A DNA stretch of 64,000 nucleotides, taken from Treponema saccharophilum DSM 2985. GTDB lineage: Bacteria; Spirochaetota; Spirochaetia; Treponematales; Treponemataceae. Within the stretch, counting starts at the first letter, position 1, and each line of letters starts with the position of its first letter. Shown here in pieces: positions 51,625-60,250 of the stretch. The stretch lies in NCBI RefSeq assembly GCF_000255555.1, contig NZ_AGRW01000051.1, positions 1-64,000 of the forward strand, given 5' to 3'. Below the pieces are notes generated by a model that ran no database searches, was not told where the DNA came from, and saw only the letters and a list, made by a program, of their open reading frames with translations. The translations under genes and the position numbers were made by a program.

Positions 51625-52532
51625 TGGGAAAACGTGCCGCCGTTTCTCCGGCGCTCATCGCCCTGTTCCTCGTGTCGCTCGCGCTTTTCGCCCTGTCGCT
51701 TTTGTTCCCGACGCGCTCCTCCGCCGTGCCGAAATCGTCGGAGAGCGCGATTCTGAACCCGAAATTCGAGGGCGCGGTCGATTCCGTCGCGATATCGGGC
51801 GGGGGGCAGTCCGTGAGGCTCGTCCGCACCTCGGGCGTGTGGTCCGTCTCCTCGGGCGGGGCAGAGTCGCTCGCGGACGCGCGCCTCGTCGCCTCCTTCC
51901 TGAAATCATGCGCGAAAATCCGGCGCGTGTTCGAAATCTCCTCCTCCGAAGGCGACAAGGACGCGCTTTCGCTGACGGAGGGAAAAGGAACGACGGTCGT
52001 CTTCTACTCGCTCGGGAACGAGGTGTCGCGCGTCGTTTTCGGGCGCAGCGACGCCATTTCCGGAAGAATACCGCTCTCTCCATCCGGCTCGCCGCTCTCG
52101 CTTGAGACGGAGGACGACCTCTCGCATTTCCTTTCCGGGGATGCCGATTACTGGACGGCGGGGGAGCTTTTCTGCGGGCTCGGGGAGATTGTCCAGGCGA
52201 GGATGTCGGTTGCGGACGGCTCGTTCTCCGCGTCGGCGGGGAAGGGGGACGACGGTTTCCCGGCATTGTCCTCTGCGCTCTCCTCAATCAGGCACGGGAA
52301 AATCGCCGGGAGGACCGGGGTCGCCGACGCGGGGCTTCCCGTCTTCGCCGCAATCGAGGCTCATGACGGGAACGGAAAATCAATCCGCGCGGAATTCATG
52401 AGGGGCGAAGGCGGGATTTTCGTCCGGAAGCGCGGGAACCCTTCCGTTCCGGACAACGCCGTCTACGGGATAAGCGACTGGACGTTCGGAAAGCTGGCGT
52501 CTGAGTTCGGCATGGAAAATATAGTCGATTAG
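51621..52532 (+). CDS. DUF4340 protein, 303 aa
   Basis: ATG 51621 overlaps the preceding stop (ATGA). A transmembrane segment LIALFLVSLALFALSLLF is followed by the DUF4340 repeats (VDSVAISGGGQSVRLVRTSGVWSVSSGGAESLADARLVASFLKSCAKIRRV and FSLGNEVSRVVFGRSD). DUF4340 proteins are nearly always coded beside GldG-type permeases, as here. Function unknown; an outer part of the same export or gliding-like assembly. Confidence 0.85.
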   Translation: MMGKRAAVSPALIALFLVSLALFALSLLFPTRSSAVPKSSESAILNPKFEGAVDSVAISGGGQSVRLVRTSGVWSVSSGGAESLADARLVASFLKSCAKIRRVFEISSSEGDKDALSLTEGKGTTVVFYSLGNEVSRVVFGRSDAISGRIPLSPSGSPLSLETEDDLSHFLSGDADYWTAGELFCGLGEIVQARMSVADGSFSASAGKGDDGFPALSSALSSIRHGKIAGRTGVADAGLPVFAAIEAHDGNGKSIRAEFMRGEGGIFVRKRGNPSVPDNAVYGISDWTFGKLASEFGMENIVD

Positions 52533-52654
52533 CTTGAATTTTTTTATCTGCCCTGAATACCGAGTTTTAACGGATTTGTTCGCGATTACCATCGCTCGCT
52601 TTTAAAATGGTATGCTGCCCTAACGGCGCGGGTTGTCCGCGCATGATTTTATCC

Positions 52655-52683
52655 TTGACGGATAAAAAAACTGACCTTAGAAT
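52655..52683 (+). promoter_or_regulatory. Predicted promoter of the chemoreceptor gene
   Basis: TTGACG at 52655-52660 and TAGAAT at 52678-52683 with 17 bases between, 58 bases before ATG 52741. The preceding 120 bases hold no gene and no further signal. Confidence 0.7.
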
Positions 52684-52740
52684 TTTTTCTTAATTTGTAT
52701 TTCCGTCCGTGCTATCGAATAAGAGAGGAGAGAAGCCAGT

Positions 52741-54846
52741 ATGAAGGGATTATTCAAAGGAAAGCTGAAAAAAATATCGACGAAATTCGGCATCACCGTC
52801 GGCATCGAAATCATGATTATGTTCGGCGTCTTCATGGTGCTCAGCGTGAACAAGATTTTCAAGTCGAGCAGTGACAGCGTCATCGCGTCGATGCAGGCTC
52901 TCACGAAGTCGTTCGCGACGAACCTGAACCAGCGGAACTCGAAGTTCATGCAGCAGATGAGGATGTACACCATGAGCGACATCGTTCGCGGGCACGATTT
53001 CTCCACCGAGAATGCCGTCGCGTGGCTGCTCGACCACGAGGACATACGGGGCAAGGATTTCAAGGAGATAATATACGTCGATTACGGGACGGGCAGGGCG
53101 TATTCGGACACAGGAAGGGAATTCGACGTCTCCGCCTCGGAGCATTTCGAAAGGATGAAGGGCGGTTCCCTCTCGCAGTACATCTCGAACCTTGAGGGGA
53201 CGGGCGAGGATGACGCGGTCTACTGGGTCTGCAAGTCGGTCAGCAAGAGCAACGTCCGCGTCGGATATTTCGCGGGCTCCGTCACTTACGCGACGCTGGC
53301 TGCGGCATTGGACGAAAAATCGATTGCGGAGGAGGGAAAGACGCTTCTGATTGGGGAGGACGGAAGAATCCAGTTCTATTCCGACACGCACATCGCGATG
53401 AAAGCGAACGCGCTCGACTCGGACAGGCTCGGCGACACGCAGGGCATGTCCGACATGGTGAGGAAGATGATTCAGGGCGAGAGCGGGTTCGGCTGGATGA
53501 AATACAAGACCGGCAGCGATTTGCTCGTGTACACGCCGGTCAACGGGACAAAATGGAGCCTCGCGTTCTCCGTCCCGCACTCATACGTTTTCAGGGCGGC
53601 ACGCGAAATCAAAAACTACATGATTGTCTTCGTCATAATAATCGAGATGATTCTCGTCGGAACGATTTTCATCGGCGTGAAAAAGGCGCTCAAGCCGCTT
53701 TCCGATTTGGAGGGAAGGATACACGAAATCGCATCGGGCACGGCAGACCTGACGGCGCGAATCAACGTGAAGACGGACGACGAGGTCGGCTCGGTCACGA
53801 CGGGCTTCAACAGGTTCGTCGAAAAACTTCAGGTAATTATGCAGGGCATAAAGCATTCGCGGCAGACGCTGAACACGTCGGAGGGCAACCTCGGGACGGG
53901 CATAGAGGAATCGAACGGCAGCGTGTCGGAAATCGTCACGAGCCTCGAGAACGTGACGGAGCAGCTCGACAAGCAGACGAAGTGCGTGAACGCGACGGCG
54001 AGCGCGGTCAACGAAATCGCCTCGAACATCGACTCGCTCGAGAGGATGATTGACAGGCAGGTCGAAGGCGTGAACGAGGCGAGCTCCGCCATTTCCGGCA
54101 TGTTCAGCACGATAAACGACGTCACGAATTCCGTTGAATCCATGGCAGGCTCGTTCGACTCTCTTGAGGAGCTGTCGCGCGCGGGGAACGAGAAGCAGGA
54201 GGAGATGAACAACAAAATCACGCAGATTGAAGGACAGAGCGAGATGCTCCTTCAGGCGAACAAGGTCATCGCGTCGATTGCGAGCCAGACGAACCTCCTT
54301 GCGATGAACGCGGCGATCGAGGCGGCACATGCAGGAGAGGCCGGCAGGGGATTCAGCGTCGTCGCGGACGAAATCAGGAAGCTGTCGGAAAATTCGGCGT
54401 CGCAGTCGCGGACAATCGGCGAGCAGCTCAAGAAGATAAACGACTCGATAAATTCCGTCGTGAAAGCCTCCGACGAGACGAGCAGGATGTTCTCCGAGGT
54501 TTCCGAAAAAATCAAGGAGACGGACGAAATCGTCAAGAACATCAAGGCGGCGATGGAAGCGCAGAAGAGCGGCAGCGTTCAAATCAACAAAGTCCTCAAC
54601 ACGATGGGCGACTCGAGCGAGGAAGTCATGCGCGCCTCGAAGGAAATGTCGAACGGGAACAAGGCGATTCTGGACGACGTGCGGCGGCTCAAGGACGCGA
54701 CCGACCAGATGAACGAGAGCGTCCGCACGATGAGCTTCTGCACGACGCGCATGGCGGATACGGACACAAAACTGAAGCGGATCGTAAGCGACATGCGCTC
54801 TTCAATCTCGAAAATCGGCGAGCAAATCGACAATTTCGAGGTCTAG
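52741..54846 (+). CDS. Methyl-accepting chemotaxis protein, 701 aa
   Basis: AGAGAGG precedes ATG 52741. One helix (FGITVGIEIMIMFGVFMVLSV) leads to a ~240-residue periplasmic dCache-like sensor (KSVSKSNVRVGYFAGSVTYATLAAALDEKSIAEEGKTLLIGEDGRIQFYSD). A second helix (YMIVFVIIIEMILVGTIFIGV) and a HAMP domain (LKPLSDLEGRIHEIASGTADLTARI) follow. The signalling tip is classic: SQTNLLAMNAAIEAAHAGEAGRGFSVVADEIRKLSE. No CheR-binding pentapeptide is at the C-terminus. It reports to the flagellar chemotaxis pathway through CheA/CheW. Confidence 0.95.
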   Translation: MKGLFKGKLKKISTKFGITVGIEIMIMFGVFMVLSVNKIFKSSSDSVIASMQALTKSFATNLNQRNSKFMQQMRMYTMSDIVRGHDFSTENAVAWLLDHEDIRGKDFKEIIYVDYGTGRAYSDTGREFDVSASEHFERMKGGSLSQYISNLEGTGEDDAVYWVCKSVSKSNVRVGYFAGSVTYATLAAALDEKSIAEEGKTLLIGEDGRIQFYSDTHIAMKANALDSDRLGDTQGMSDMVRKMIQGESGFGWMKYKTGSDLLVYTPVNGTKWSLAFSVPHSYVFRAAREIKNYMIVFVIIIEMILVGTIFIGVKKALKPLSDLEGRIHEIASGTADLTARINVKTDDEVGSVTTGFNRFVEKLQVIMQGIKHSRQTLNTSEGNLGTGIEESNGSVSEIVTSLENVTEQLDKQTKCVNATASAVNEIASNIDSLERMIDRQVEGVNEASSAISGMFSTINDVTNSVESMAGSFDSLEELSRAGNEKQEEMNNKITQIEGQSEMLLQANKVIASIASQTNLLAMNAAIEAAHAGEAGRGFSVVADEIRKLSENSASQSRTIGEQLKKINDSINSVVKASDETSRMFSEVSEKIKETDEIVKNIKAAMEAQKSGSVQINKVLNTMGDSSEEVMRASKEMSNGNKAILDDVRRLKDATDQMNESVRTMSFCTTRMADTDTKLKRIVSDMRSSISKIGEQIDNFEV

Positions 54847-54901
54847 CCTTCCTGATGAAGCGCTGTTCGGAACGGCCGCCGCGTTTTTATTGCAAAGGGT
54901 C

Positions 54902-54930
54902 TTGACAGAATTCCTTCGGCATGATAATGT
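54902..54930 (+). promoter_or_regulatory. Promoter of the tRNA-Glu gene
   Basis: TTGACA at 54902-54907 and TAATGT at 54925-54930 (17-base spacing; TGATAATG includes an extended -10), about 25 bases before the tRNA. Confidence 0.75.
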
Positions 54931-54954
54931 TTCGAACATTCGTTTATGACGTAT

Positions 54955-55026
54955 GTCTCCTTCGTCTAGTGGTTAGGACATCGGGTTTTCATCCCGACAA
55001 CAGCAGTTCAATTCTGCTAGGAGATG
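54955..55026 (+). tRNA. tRNA-Glu (anticodon TTC)
   Basis: A 72-nt cloverleaf with acceptor GTCTCCT/AGGAGAT, D arm GTC...GAC, anticodon loop TTTTCAT reading TTC, and T arm AGCAG TTCAATT CTGCT. The discriminator is G. No CCA is encoded. Confidence 0.95.
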
Positions 55027-55027
55027 G

Positions 55028-55061
55028 AAAATCCCCGCGATTGCGGGGATTTTTTTTGTTC
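55028..55061 (+). terminator. Terminator of the tRNA-Glu gene
   Basis: AATCCCCGC pairs with GCGGGGATT and is followed by eight T. Confidence 0.88.
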
Positions 55062-55081
55062 CGTCCGTCGGTACGAAAGCC

Positions 55082-55660
55082 TTACACTTGGGCGTAGTCC
55101 TTCGCCTCGTAGACCGCCTCGCTGTCCTTCGACTCTATCAGATACCCTTTTTGCCTGAGCACGTCCTCAATCTCCGAAAGTGCCTTCTCGTTGCGCGCCT
55201 CGACGGTGTGGTAATGGAAATTCCCCGTGATGTTCTTCAGCGGGGTCGAGACGCCGCTCCTCAGGTCGGAGAGGAAATTCTCAACGTCGCGCTTGCTCGC
55301 AATGTTGAGCGGGGCGGAAATCGTCCCGTAGACCTTGTGCTGGATGAACACGTCCAGCACGCGCCCGCCGCGCTCGACGATTGACGAAAGCTCGTCGAGA
55401 ATCTGGTCGTCGGTGTGCGCGACCTTGAATATCTTCCGCGCGCCTTCCGTCCTCGCCGGAATCGTGTATCCCGCGCTCGTTGAGACGATGTCGTCCCTCC
55501 TCGCCCGAATGAGGGCGATGTCGGTGACGATTACCTGCCTGCTGACCCCGAGCGTCCGGGCGAGGGAGGAGCCTGACACGGGCGATTTCGATGAGGAGAG
55601 AATCCTGATGATTTCGCGGCGGCGCTCCTCGCCGCTTTGTTTCCTGGCGTTTTTTTCCAT
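55082..55660 (-). CDS. niaR: NiaR-type niacin/NAD repressor, 192 aa
   Basis: NiaR (YrxA) represses NAD biosynthesis genes when niacin is present. The N-terminal winged helix (RREIIRILSSSKSPVSGSSLARTLGVSRQVIVTDIALIRAR) is followed by the 3H domain, named for three histidines that bind a metal: VAHTDDQI, FIQHKVYGT and HYHTVEAR. Length is normal. It is the last gene of the nad operon and its start overlaps the nadC stop by one base, so the repressor is made together with the pathway it controls. Confidence 0.92.
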   Translation of the reverse strand: MEKNARKQSGEERRREIIRILSSSKSPVSGSSLARTLGVSRQVIVTDIALIRARRDDIVSTSAGYTIPARTEGARKIFKVAHTDDQILDELSSIVERGGRVLDVFIQHKVYGTISAPLNIASKRDVENFLSDLRSGVSTPLKNITGNFHYHTVEARNEKALSEIEDVLRQKGYLIESKDSEAVYEAKDYAQV

Positions 55661-56511
55661 CAGACGGCGTGCAGGTTCTTGAGGGAAAGGTCGAGGATGG
55701 GGCTTGAGTGGGTGAGCGCGCCCGACGAGATGTAGTCCACGCCGAGGTCGACGAGGGCGGCGATGTTCTCCTTCGTCACGTTCCCGGAAACCTCGACCTC
55801 CGCGCGTCCCGCGATGATGCCGATTGCGCGCGCCATCGTCGCGTGGTCCATGTTGTCGAGCATGATGATGTCCGCGCCCGCATCGGCGGCCTCCGCCACC
55901 TGCTCGAGCGTCTCGACCTCGACCTCGATTTTCCGCACGAACGGCGCGTATGCCTTCGCCATGCGGACAGCCTCCGCGACGCCGCCCGCGGCCCCGATAT
56001 GGTTGTCCTTGAGGAGGACGCCGTCGGAGAGGTTGTACCGGTGGTTGTTTCCGCCGCCAATCCTGACCGCGTACTTCTCGAATATGCGGTTGTTCGGCGT
56101 CGTCTTCCTCGTGTCGAGGAGCTTCGTGCGCGTCCCTTCGAGGAGGGAAGAGACCTGCCGCGTGTATGTCGCGATTCCGCTCATGCGCTGGAGGTAGTTG
56201 AGCGCCGTCCGCTCACCCGAAAGGAGGACGCGGATGTCGCCCCGGACGGTGCCGAGCCGCTGTCCTTTCTTCACCTCGTCCCCGTCGGAAGCCTCGAGCG
56301 CGACATCCGTGCTTTCGTCGAGAATCTTGAACACCTTCTCGAACACCGGAAGCCCCGCGACGACGCCGTCCTGCTTTGCAATCAGCTCGACCTCGCCGAG
56401 CCGCCTCTCCGGCATCACCGCGTTCGTCGAGACGTCCTCGCTCGAAATGTCCTCCCTGAGAGCGCTCAGTATGAGAGGCTCCGCGTTAAGCATCAATGTT
56501 ATCCTGTCCAT
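55660..56511 (-). CDS. nadC: Quinolinate phosphoribosyltransferase, 283 aa
   Basis: GGAGG upstream of the ATG at 56511 sets the start. NadC joins quinolinate and PRPP to make nicotinate mononucleotide. Signature: LREDISSEDVSTNAV, SGERTALNYLQRMSGIATYTRQ, TRKTTPNNRIFEKYAVRIGGGNNHRYNLSDGVLLKDNHI, and KIEVEVETLEQV ... ADIIMLDNM. Length and all key residues are standard. It sits 28 bases after nadB. Confidence 0.96.
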   Translation of the reverse strand: MDRITLMLNAEPLILSALREDISSEDVSTNAVMPERRLGEVELIAKQDGVVAGLPVFEKVFKILDESTDVALEASDGDEVKKGQRLGTVRGDIRVLLSGERTALNYLQRMSGIATYTRQVSSLLEGTRTKLLDTRKTTPNNRIFEKYAVRIGGGNNHRYNLSDGVLLKDNHIGAAGGVAEAVRMAKAYAPFVRKIEVEVETLEQVAEAADAGADIIMLDNMDHATMARAIGIIAGRAEVEVSGNVTKENIAALVDLGVDYISSGALTHSSPILDLSLKNLHAV

Positions 56512-56539
56512 TTTTGTTTCCTCCAAAAGTAACCCGGCA

Positions 56540-57907
56540 TCAGCCGTTCCGCGCCTTCTTCGCGCGCTCTATCTCCGCGAGAACCGCCGCCCTGTTCTCG
56601 TCCGCGAGCGACTTCTCGTCCATGTATGCGGACAAATCGCCGCCGTTCCATGAGGGGGCGTCGTCCGAGCCGATTCCCGACGCGATGCTGAGCGCCGCCC
56701 GCTTCGCGAATACGAGGCTTTCGAGCAGGGAATTCGACGCGAGCCTGTTCCGCCCGTGGACGCCGTTGCAGCTCGTCTCGCCGACGGCGTAGAGCCGCCC
56801 CTTCGACGTGAGGCTGTCCGAGTTTACGGCGACGCCGCCCATGAAATAGTGCTGCGCCGGAACGACGGGAATCGGCTCCTTCGTGCAGTCGAACCCCTCG
56901 TCGAGGCATCTCTCGTATATGTGCCTGAAGTGCGTCATGATGACGTCCTTCGGAATCCGCTCCATCGAGAGCCTGACGAACGGCGTCCCGTCCTTCTCCA
57001 TCTGCCTGAAAATCGCGCCGCTCACGACGTCCCTCGGCTGGAGCTCGTCGGTGAACCGCTTGCCCTGCGCGTCGAGGAGGATTCCTCCCTCGCCCCGGAC
57101 GCTCTCGCTGACGAGGAACGCGCGCCCCGGCTTCTTCGAGTAGAGCGTCGTCGGGTGAATCTGGATGTAGTCTACGTCCTTGAGATGGATTCCGCGCCTG
57201 AGCGATATGGCGAGCGCGTCGCCGGTGAGGTGCGGGTAGTTCGTCGAGTGTGCGAACAGGCCGCCGATTCCGCCGCACGCCCAGACCGTCCTCTTCGCCG
57301 TCACGGGGACGATGTGCCGCCCCTGGAAATTCCGCGCCGAGGCGGACTTCGCGAGCGGGGAGGAGCCTGTCGCCGAGACGATTATGCCGCCGCAGCTTCC
57401 GTCCTCTTTCTCGATTATGTCGAGCATGTCCGCGTTCTCGAAAATGCGCACGTTCCGGAGCTTCCTCACCGCCGAAAGGAGGTGTGACGTAATCTCGCGC
57501 CCAGTCACGTCCTCGTGGAAGAGAATCCGCGGGACGGAATGCGCGCCCTCACGCGTGAAGGCGAGGCTTCCGTCGGCCTCCTTCTCGAACTGCGTCCCGT
57601 ACGACACGAGGTCCGAGATGACGTCCCTCGACGAGCGTATCATGATGTCGACGCTCTCCTTCGTGTTCTCCCAATGTCCCGCCCTCATCGTGTCCTCGAA
57701 GTACGAGTCGTAGTCCCCGTCGTCGCGGAGCATGCAGATTCCGCCCTGCGCGAGGTAGGAGTCGCATTCCTCGGCGGCAGCCTTGGTGAAAAGCGCGACC
57801 GACAGCGTCTCGGGAAGGTTCAGCGCGCAGTAGAGCCCGCCCACGCCCGTCCCGACTATCGCCACGTCGCAGGAGAAAAATCCGTCGCCGAAAACGAATC
57901 CAGCCAT
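56540..57907 (-). CDS. nadB: L-aspartate oxidase, short form, 455 aa
   Basis: NadB makes iminoaspartate from aspartate with FAD. VAIVGTGVGGLYCALNLP is the FAD-binding Rossmann fold, AAEECDSYLAQGGICM and HPTTLYSKKPGRAFLVSESVRGEGGILLD the active-site stretches, and GLYAVGETSCNGVHGRNRLASNSLLESLVF the second FAD part. At 455 residues it lacks the C-terminal helical domain found in the 530-540 aa E. coli type, as known for some bacteria. Placed between nadA and nadC. Confidence 0.94.
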   Translation of the reverse strand: MAGFVFGDGFFSCDVAIVGTGVGGLYCALNLPETLSVALFTKAAAEECDSYLAQGGICMLRDDGDYDSYFEDTMRAGHWENTKESVDIMIRSSRDVISDLVSYGTQFEKEADGSLAFTREGAHSVPRILFHEDVTGREITSHLLSAVRKLRNVRIFENADMLDIIEKEDGSCGGIIVSATGSSPLAKSASARNFQGRHIVPVTAKRTVWACGGIGGLFAHSTNYPHLTGDALAISLRRGIHLKDVDYIQIHPTTLYSKKPGRAFLVSESVRGEGGILLDAQGKRFTDELQPRDVVSGAIFRQMEKDGTPFVRLSMERIPKDVIMTHFRHIYERCLDEGFDCTKEPIPVVPAQHYFMGGVAVNSDSLTSKGRLYAVGETSCNGVHGRNRLASNSLLESLVFAKRAALSIASGIGSDDAPSWNGGDLSAYMDEKSLADENRAAVLAEIERAKKARNG

Positions 57908-57928
57908 AAAATCCCCCTTCTTCCTTCT

Positions 57929-58855
57929 TCAGCGGGACGCGAGCTCAAGCATACGCTCGAGCGGGCGCGAGCTTGAGTCCCTGAGCTCCTCCGACACACG
58001 CGCGCGCGGGGCCATGCCGGCGAGGCAGTCCCTGACTTTCTCGAGGGTAATCTTCTTCATGTTCGGGCAGACCTGCCGCGCGCCGACGCTGAAGAACTGC
58101 TTGCCCGGCGAGCGCTTCCTCATCTCGTGGAGGACGCCGCTTTCCGTGCAGACGATGAACGAGCCGGCCCCGTCGCTTTCCGTGAACTCGATGAGCTCCT
58201 TCGTGCTTCCGATGAAGTCGGCCATGTCGCAGACCTCCTTCATGCACTCGGGGTGGGCGATTATCTTCGAGTCGGGGTGCTCCCTGAACGCGGTCTCGAT
58301 GTCGCGCGCCGTTATGCTCGTGTGGACGTGGCAGAACCCGTCGTTGAGTATGAAATTCTTTTCCGGAACCTGCTCCGCTATGAACCGCCCGAGGTTGCCG
58401 TCGGGGATGAAGAATATGTTCTTGTTCTTGAGGGCGCGCACGACCTTGAGCGCGTTCGACGATGTGACGCAGACGTCCGAGAGCGATTTGAATTCAGCCG
58501 TCGAGTTTATGTAGCAGACGACGGCGAGGTCGTCGTATTTCTCCCGCATCGCCCGTATCTTTTCCGCGTCGACCATGAGCGCCATCGGGCAGACAGCCGA
58601 CGTCTCCGGGATGAGGACGGTCTTGTCCGGGTTGAGGACGCACGCGCTCTCGCCCATGAACGTCACGCCGCAGAACACGACGGTCTTCCTCGGGTCGCCC
58701 CGTGCCGTCTTCGCGAGCGCGTATGAGTCCCCGACGAAATCGGCGACATCCTGCACGTCTCCGTCAACGTAATAATGCGCGAGGATGACGGCGTCCCGCT
58801 CCTGTGCGAGCCGCCGTATCTCCGCCTTGAGTTTTTCCTTGTCAATTTCAGCCAT
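57929..58855 (-). CDS. nadA: Quinolinate synthase NadA, 308 aa
   Basis: NadA condenses iminoaspartate and dihydroxyacetone phosphate into quinolinate using a [4Fe-4S] cluster. ILAHYYVDGDVQDVADFVGDS, FCGVTFMGESACVLNPDK, VCYINSTAEFKSLSDVCVTSSNALKVV, FIPDGNLGR, AHPECMKEV and ARQVCPNMKKITLEKV are the family's motifs and include three cluster cysteines. First gene of the operon. Confidence 0.96.
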   Translation of the reverse strand: MAEIDKEKLKAEIRRLAQERDAVILAHYYVDGDVQDVADFVGDSYALAKTARGDPRKTVVFCGVTFMGESACVLNPDKTVLIPETSAVCPMALMVDAEKIRAMREKYDDLAVVCYINSTAEFKSLSDVCVTSSNALKVVRALKNKNIFFIPDGNLGRFIAEQVPEKNFILNDGFCHVHTSITARDIETAFREHPDSKIIAHPECMKEVCDMADFIGSTKELIEFTESDGAGSFIVCTESGVLHEMRKRSPGKQFFSVGARQVCPNMKKITLEKVRDCLAGMAPRARVSEELRDSSSRPLERMLELASR

Positions 58856-58885
58856 ATTCCAGTACCTGTGAGAGAAGTTGCGTGC

Positions 58886-58914
58886 AGTGTAGCAGATGTT
58901 AATCCACCTGACAA
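58886..58914 (-). promoter_or_regulatory. Promoter of the nad operon with candidate NiaR site
   Basis: On the minus strand TTGTCA (58914-58909) and TACACT (58891-58886) are 17 bases apart, 31 bases before nadA. The -35 lies in CTGTCTTGTCAGGTGG, which resembles a NiaR-type operator (TGTCAGGTG); this match is from general memory and is tentative. Confidence 0.55.
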
Positions 58915-58945
58915 GACAGCAGCCTTCACATCTGGAATGCCGCCG

Positions 58946-59620
58946 TCAGCCTCCCAGCGCCGCGGCTGCGGCGAGCGCCATCATGTTGTATGCCGCATGG
59001 GGGACGAGAGCGAACCATATCGACCTCGTGGCGGCGATTGTCCTTCTGAGCGCCGCCCCGCACACGAGCGCGTTGGCGACCCCGAGCGCCCCCTGGTAGG
59101 AATGCGCCGCCGCGAAAAGCAGGACGCCCGCGCATTCGGGAACCATCGCCGGGATTTTCCCGCCCGACGAGAGCAGCGACTTCAGCTCCTCGGGAAGGTA
59201 CATCCTGTAAAGCACCTCCTCGTAGAACGCCGCGCATATGACCGCGCCTGCGGCTCCCAGCCACCCAGCAATGCCGCAGGGCGCGGAAAGACGCGCCGAG
59301 CCCGCCCCGGAAAGATGGCCCGCCAGCGCCGCGAGCGCTGACGACACGCACAGGGCGCCGAAGGCGGCGAGGCTCACGCCCGACAGCACGGCAATCCTCA
59401 TGGCCGTCCACCTGCTCTGGAAGCGGATGAGGTGGACGTTCCTGTGCCGCGCGTAGAGGAGCGCCGCCGCGGTTGTGAGCGCGACGAGCCTCGCCGAAAA
59501 AGCGGGGGCGGGGAGCGTTCCCGCGCTGCCGTCCGCTCTCCCGGCTCCCGAGACGATGGGCGGTATTACGAGGAGCGCGATGACGAGCGCAAGCTCCGCC
59601 TTCTGCATGTTCCTGTCCAA
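58946..59620 (-). CDS. CPBP-family intramembrane metalloprotease, 224 aa
   Basis: The start is TTG at 59620 behind GGAGAA; ATG at 59608 is an alternative. About six hydrophobic segments. The glutamate motif FYEEVLYRMYLPEEL (E-E-x-x-x-R) and the histidine motifs FAAAHSYQG and LVPHAAYN are those of CPBP (CAAX-like, Abi) proteases. Alanine- and glycine-rich throughout, typical of GC-rich DNA. Substrate unknown. It stands alone after the leuCD terminator. Confidence 0.88.
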   Translation of the reverse strand: MDRNMQKAELALVIALLVIPPIVSGAGRADGSAGTLPAPAFSARLVALTTAAALLYARHRNVHLIRFQSRWTAMRIAVLSGVSLAAFGALCVSSALAALAGHLSGAGSARLSAPCGIAGWLGAAGAVICAAFYEEVLYRMYLPEELKSLLSSGGKIPAMVPECAGVLLFAAAHSYQGALGVANALVCGAALRRTIAATRSIWFALVPHAAYNMMALAAAAALGG

Positions 59621-59648
59621 ATTGTTCTCCTTCCCGTCTCCGGGACAA

Positions 59649-59678
59649 AAAAAGCCGGCATGGTTTCCCCTGCCGGCT
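59649..59678 (-). terminator. Terminator of leuCD
   Basis: On the minus strand GCCGGCAGGGG pairs with a CCATGCCGGC and is followed by seven T, 21 bases after the leuD stop. Confidence 0.85.
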
Positions 59679-59698
59679 GATGCGTACGTTGCTGCCGC

Positions 59699-60232
59699 CT
59701 AGTACTTTGACTCGGCGTATCCTATCCAGCCCTCTTTCTCTATAAGGGCCTTCTCGAATCCCTCAAGCTTGAACGGATAGCTTTTTGAGAAGCTTCCCGC
59801 GATGAGCTTGACCTTCCAGGTGCCGTCCTCCTTCTCCTCTATCTTGCATTCCGTCTCCTTGTTGGCGAAATTCCGGAACATGTCCTCGACGTCCTTCTTC
59901 GGCATGTCGAGCGCGAGGAGCCCGCAGTTGTACATGTTCTGGCGGAAGATTCGCGCGAAGTTCGGGGCGATTACCGTGTAAATCTCGTTCACCTCAAGTG
60001 CCCACGGCGCGTGCTCGCGGCTGGAGCCGCATCCGAAGTTCTCCCTCGTGATGATGACCCTCTTGCCGGGAACGTCGCGCTTGGCGTCGAACCCGTCGAG
60101 CTTGAGATCCTCAAGGCAGTACGGCTTGAGCGCCTGCTTGGAGATTTCCGTCAGATACTTTGCGGGGATGATTTCGTCGGTGTTTATGTCCGAGCGATCG
60201 AGAAACAGAACGGGTCCACCAAATGCTTTCAT
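59699..60232 (-). CDS. leuD: 3-Isopropylmalate dehydratase small subunit, 177 aa
   Basis: AAGGAG precedes the ATG. LFLDRSDINTDEIIPAKYL, NFGCGSSREHAPWAL and IAPNFARIFRQNMYNCGLLAL are the swivel-domain motifs. The short (LeuD2/archaeal-type) length matches the large subunit here. With LeuC it isomerises 2-isopropylmalate in leucine synthesis, or acts on a similar citramalate/homoaconitate substrate. Confidence 0.93.
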   Translation of the reverse strand: MKAFGGPVLFLDRSDINTDEIIPAKYLTEISKQALKPYCLEDLKLDGFDAKRDVPGKRVIITRENFGCGSSREHAPWALEVNEIYTVIAPNFARIFRQNMYNCGLLALDMPKKDVEDMFRNFANKETECKIEEKEDGTWKVKLIAGSFSKSYPFKLEGFEKALIEKEGWIGYAESKY

Positions 60233-60250
60233 AAGTCACTCCTTCTTATA

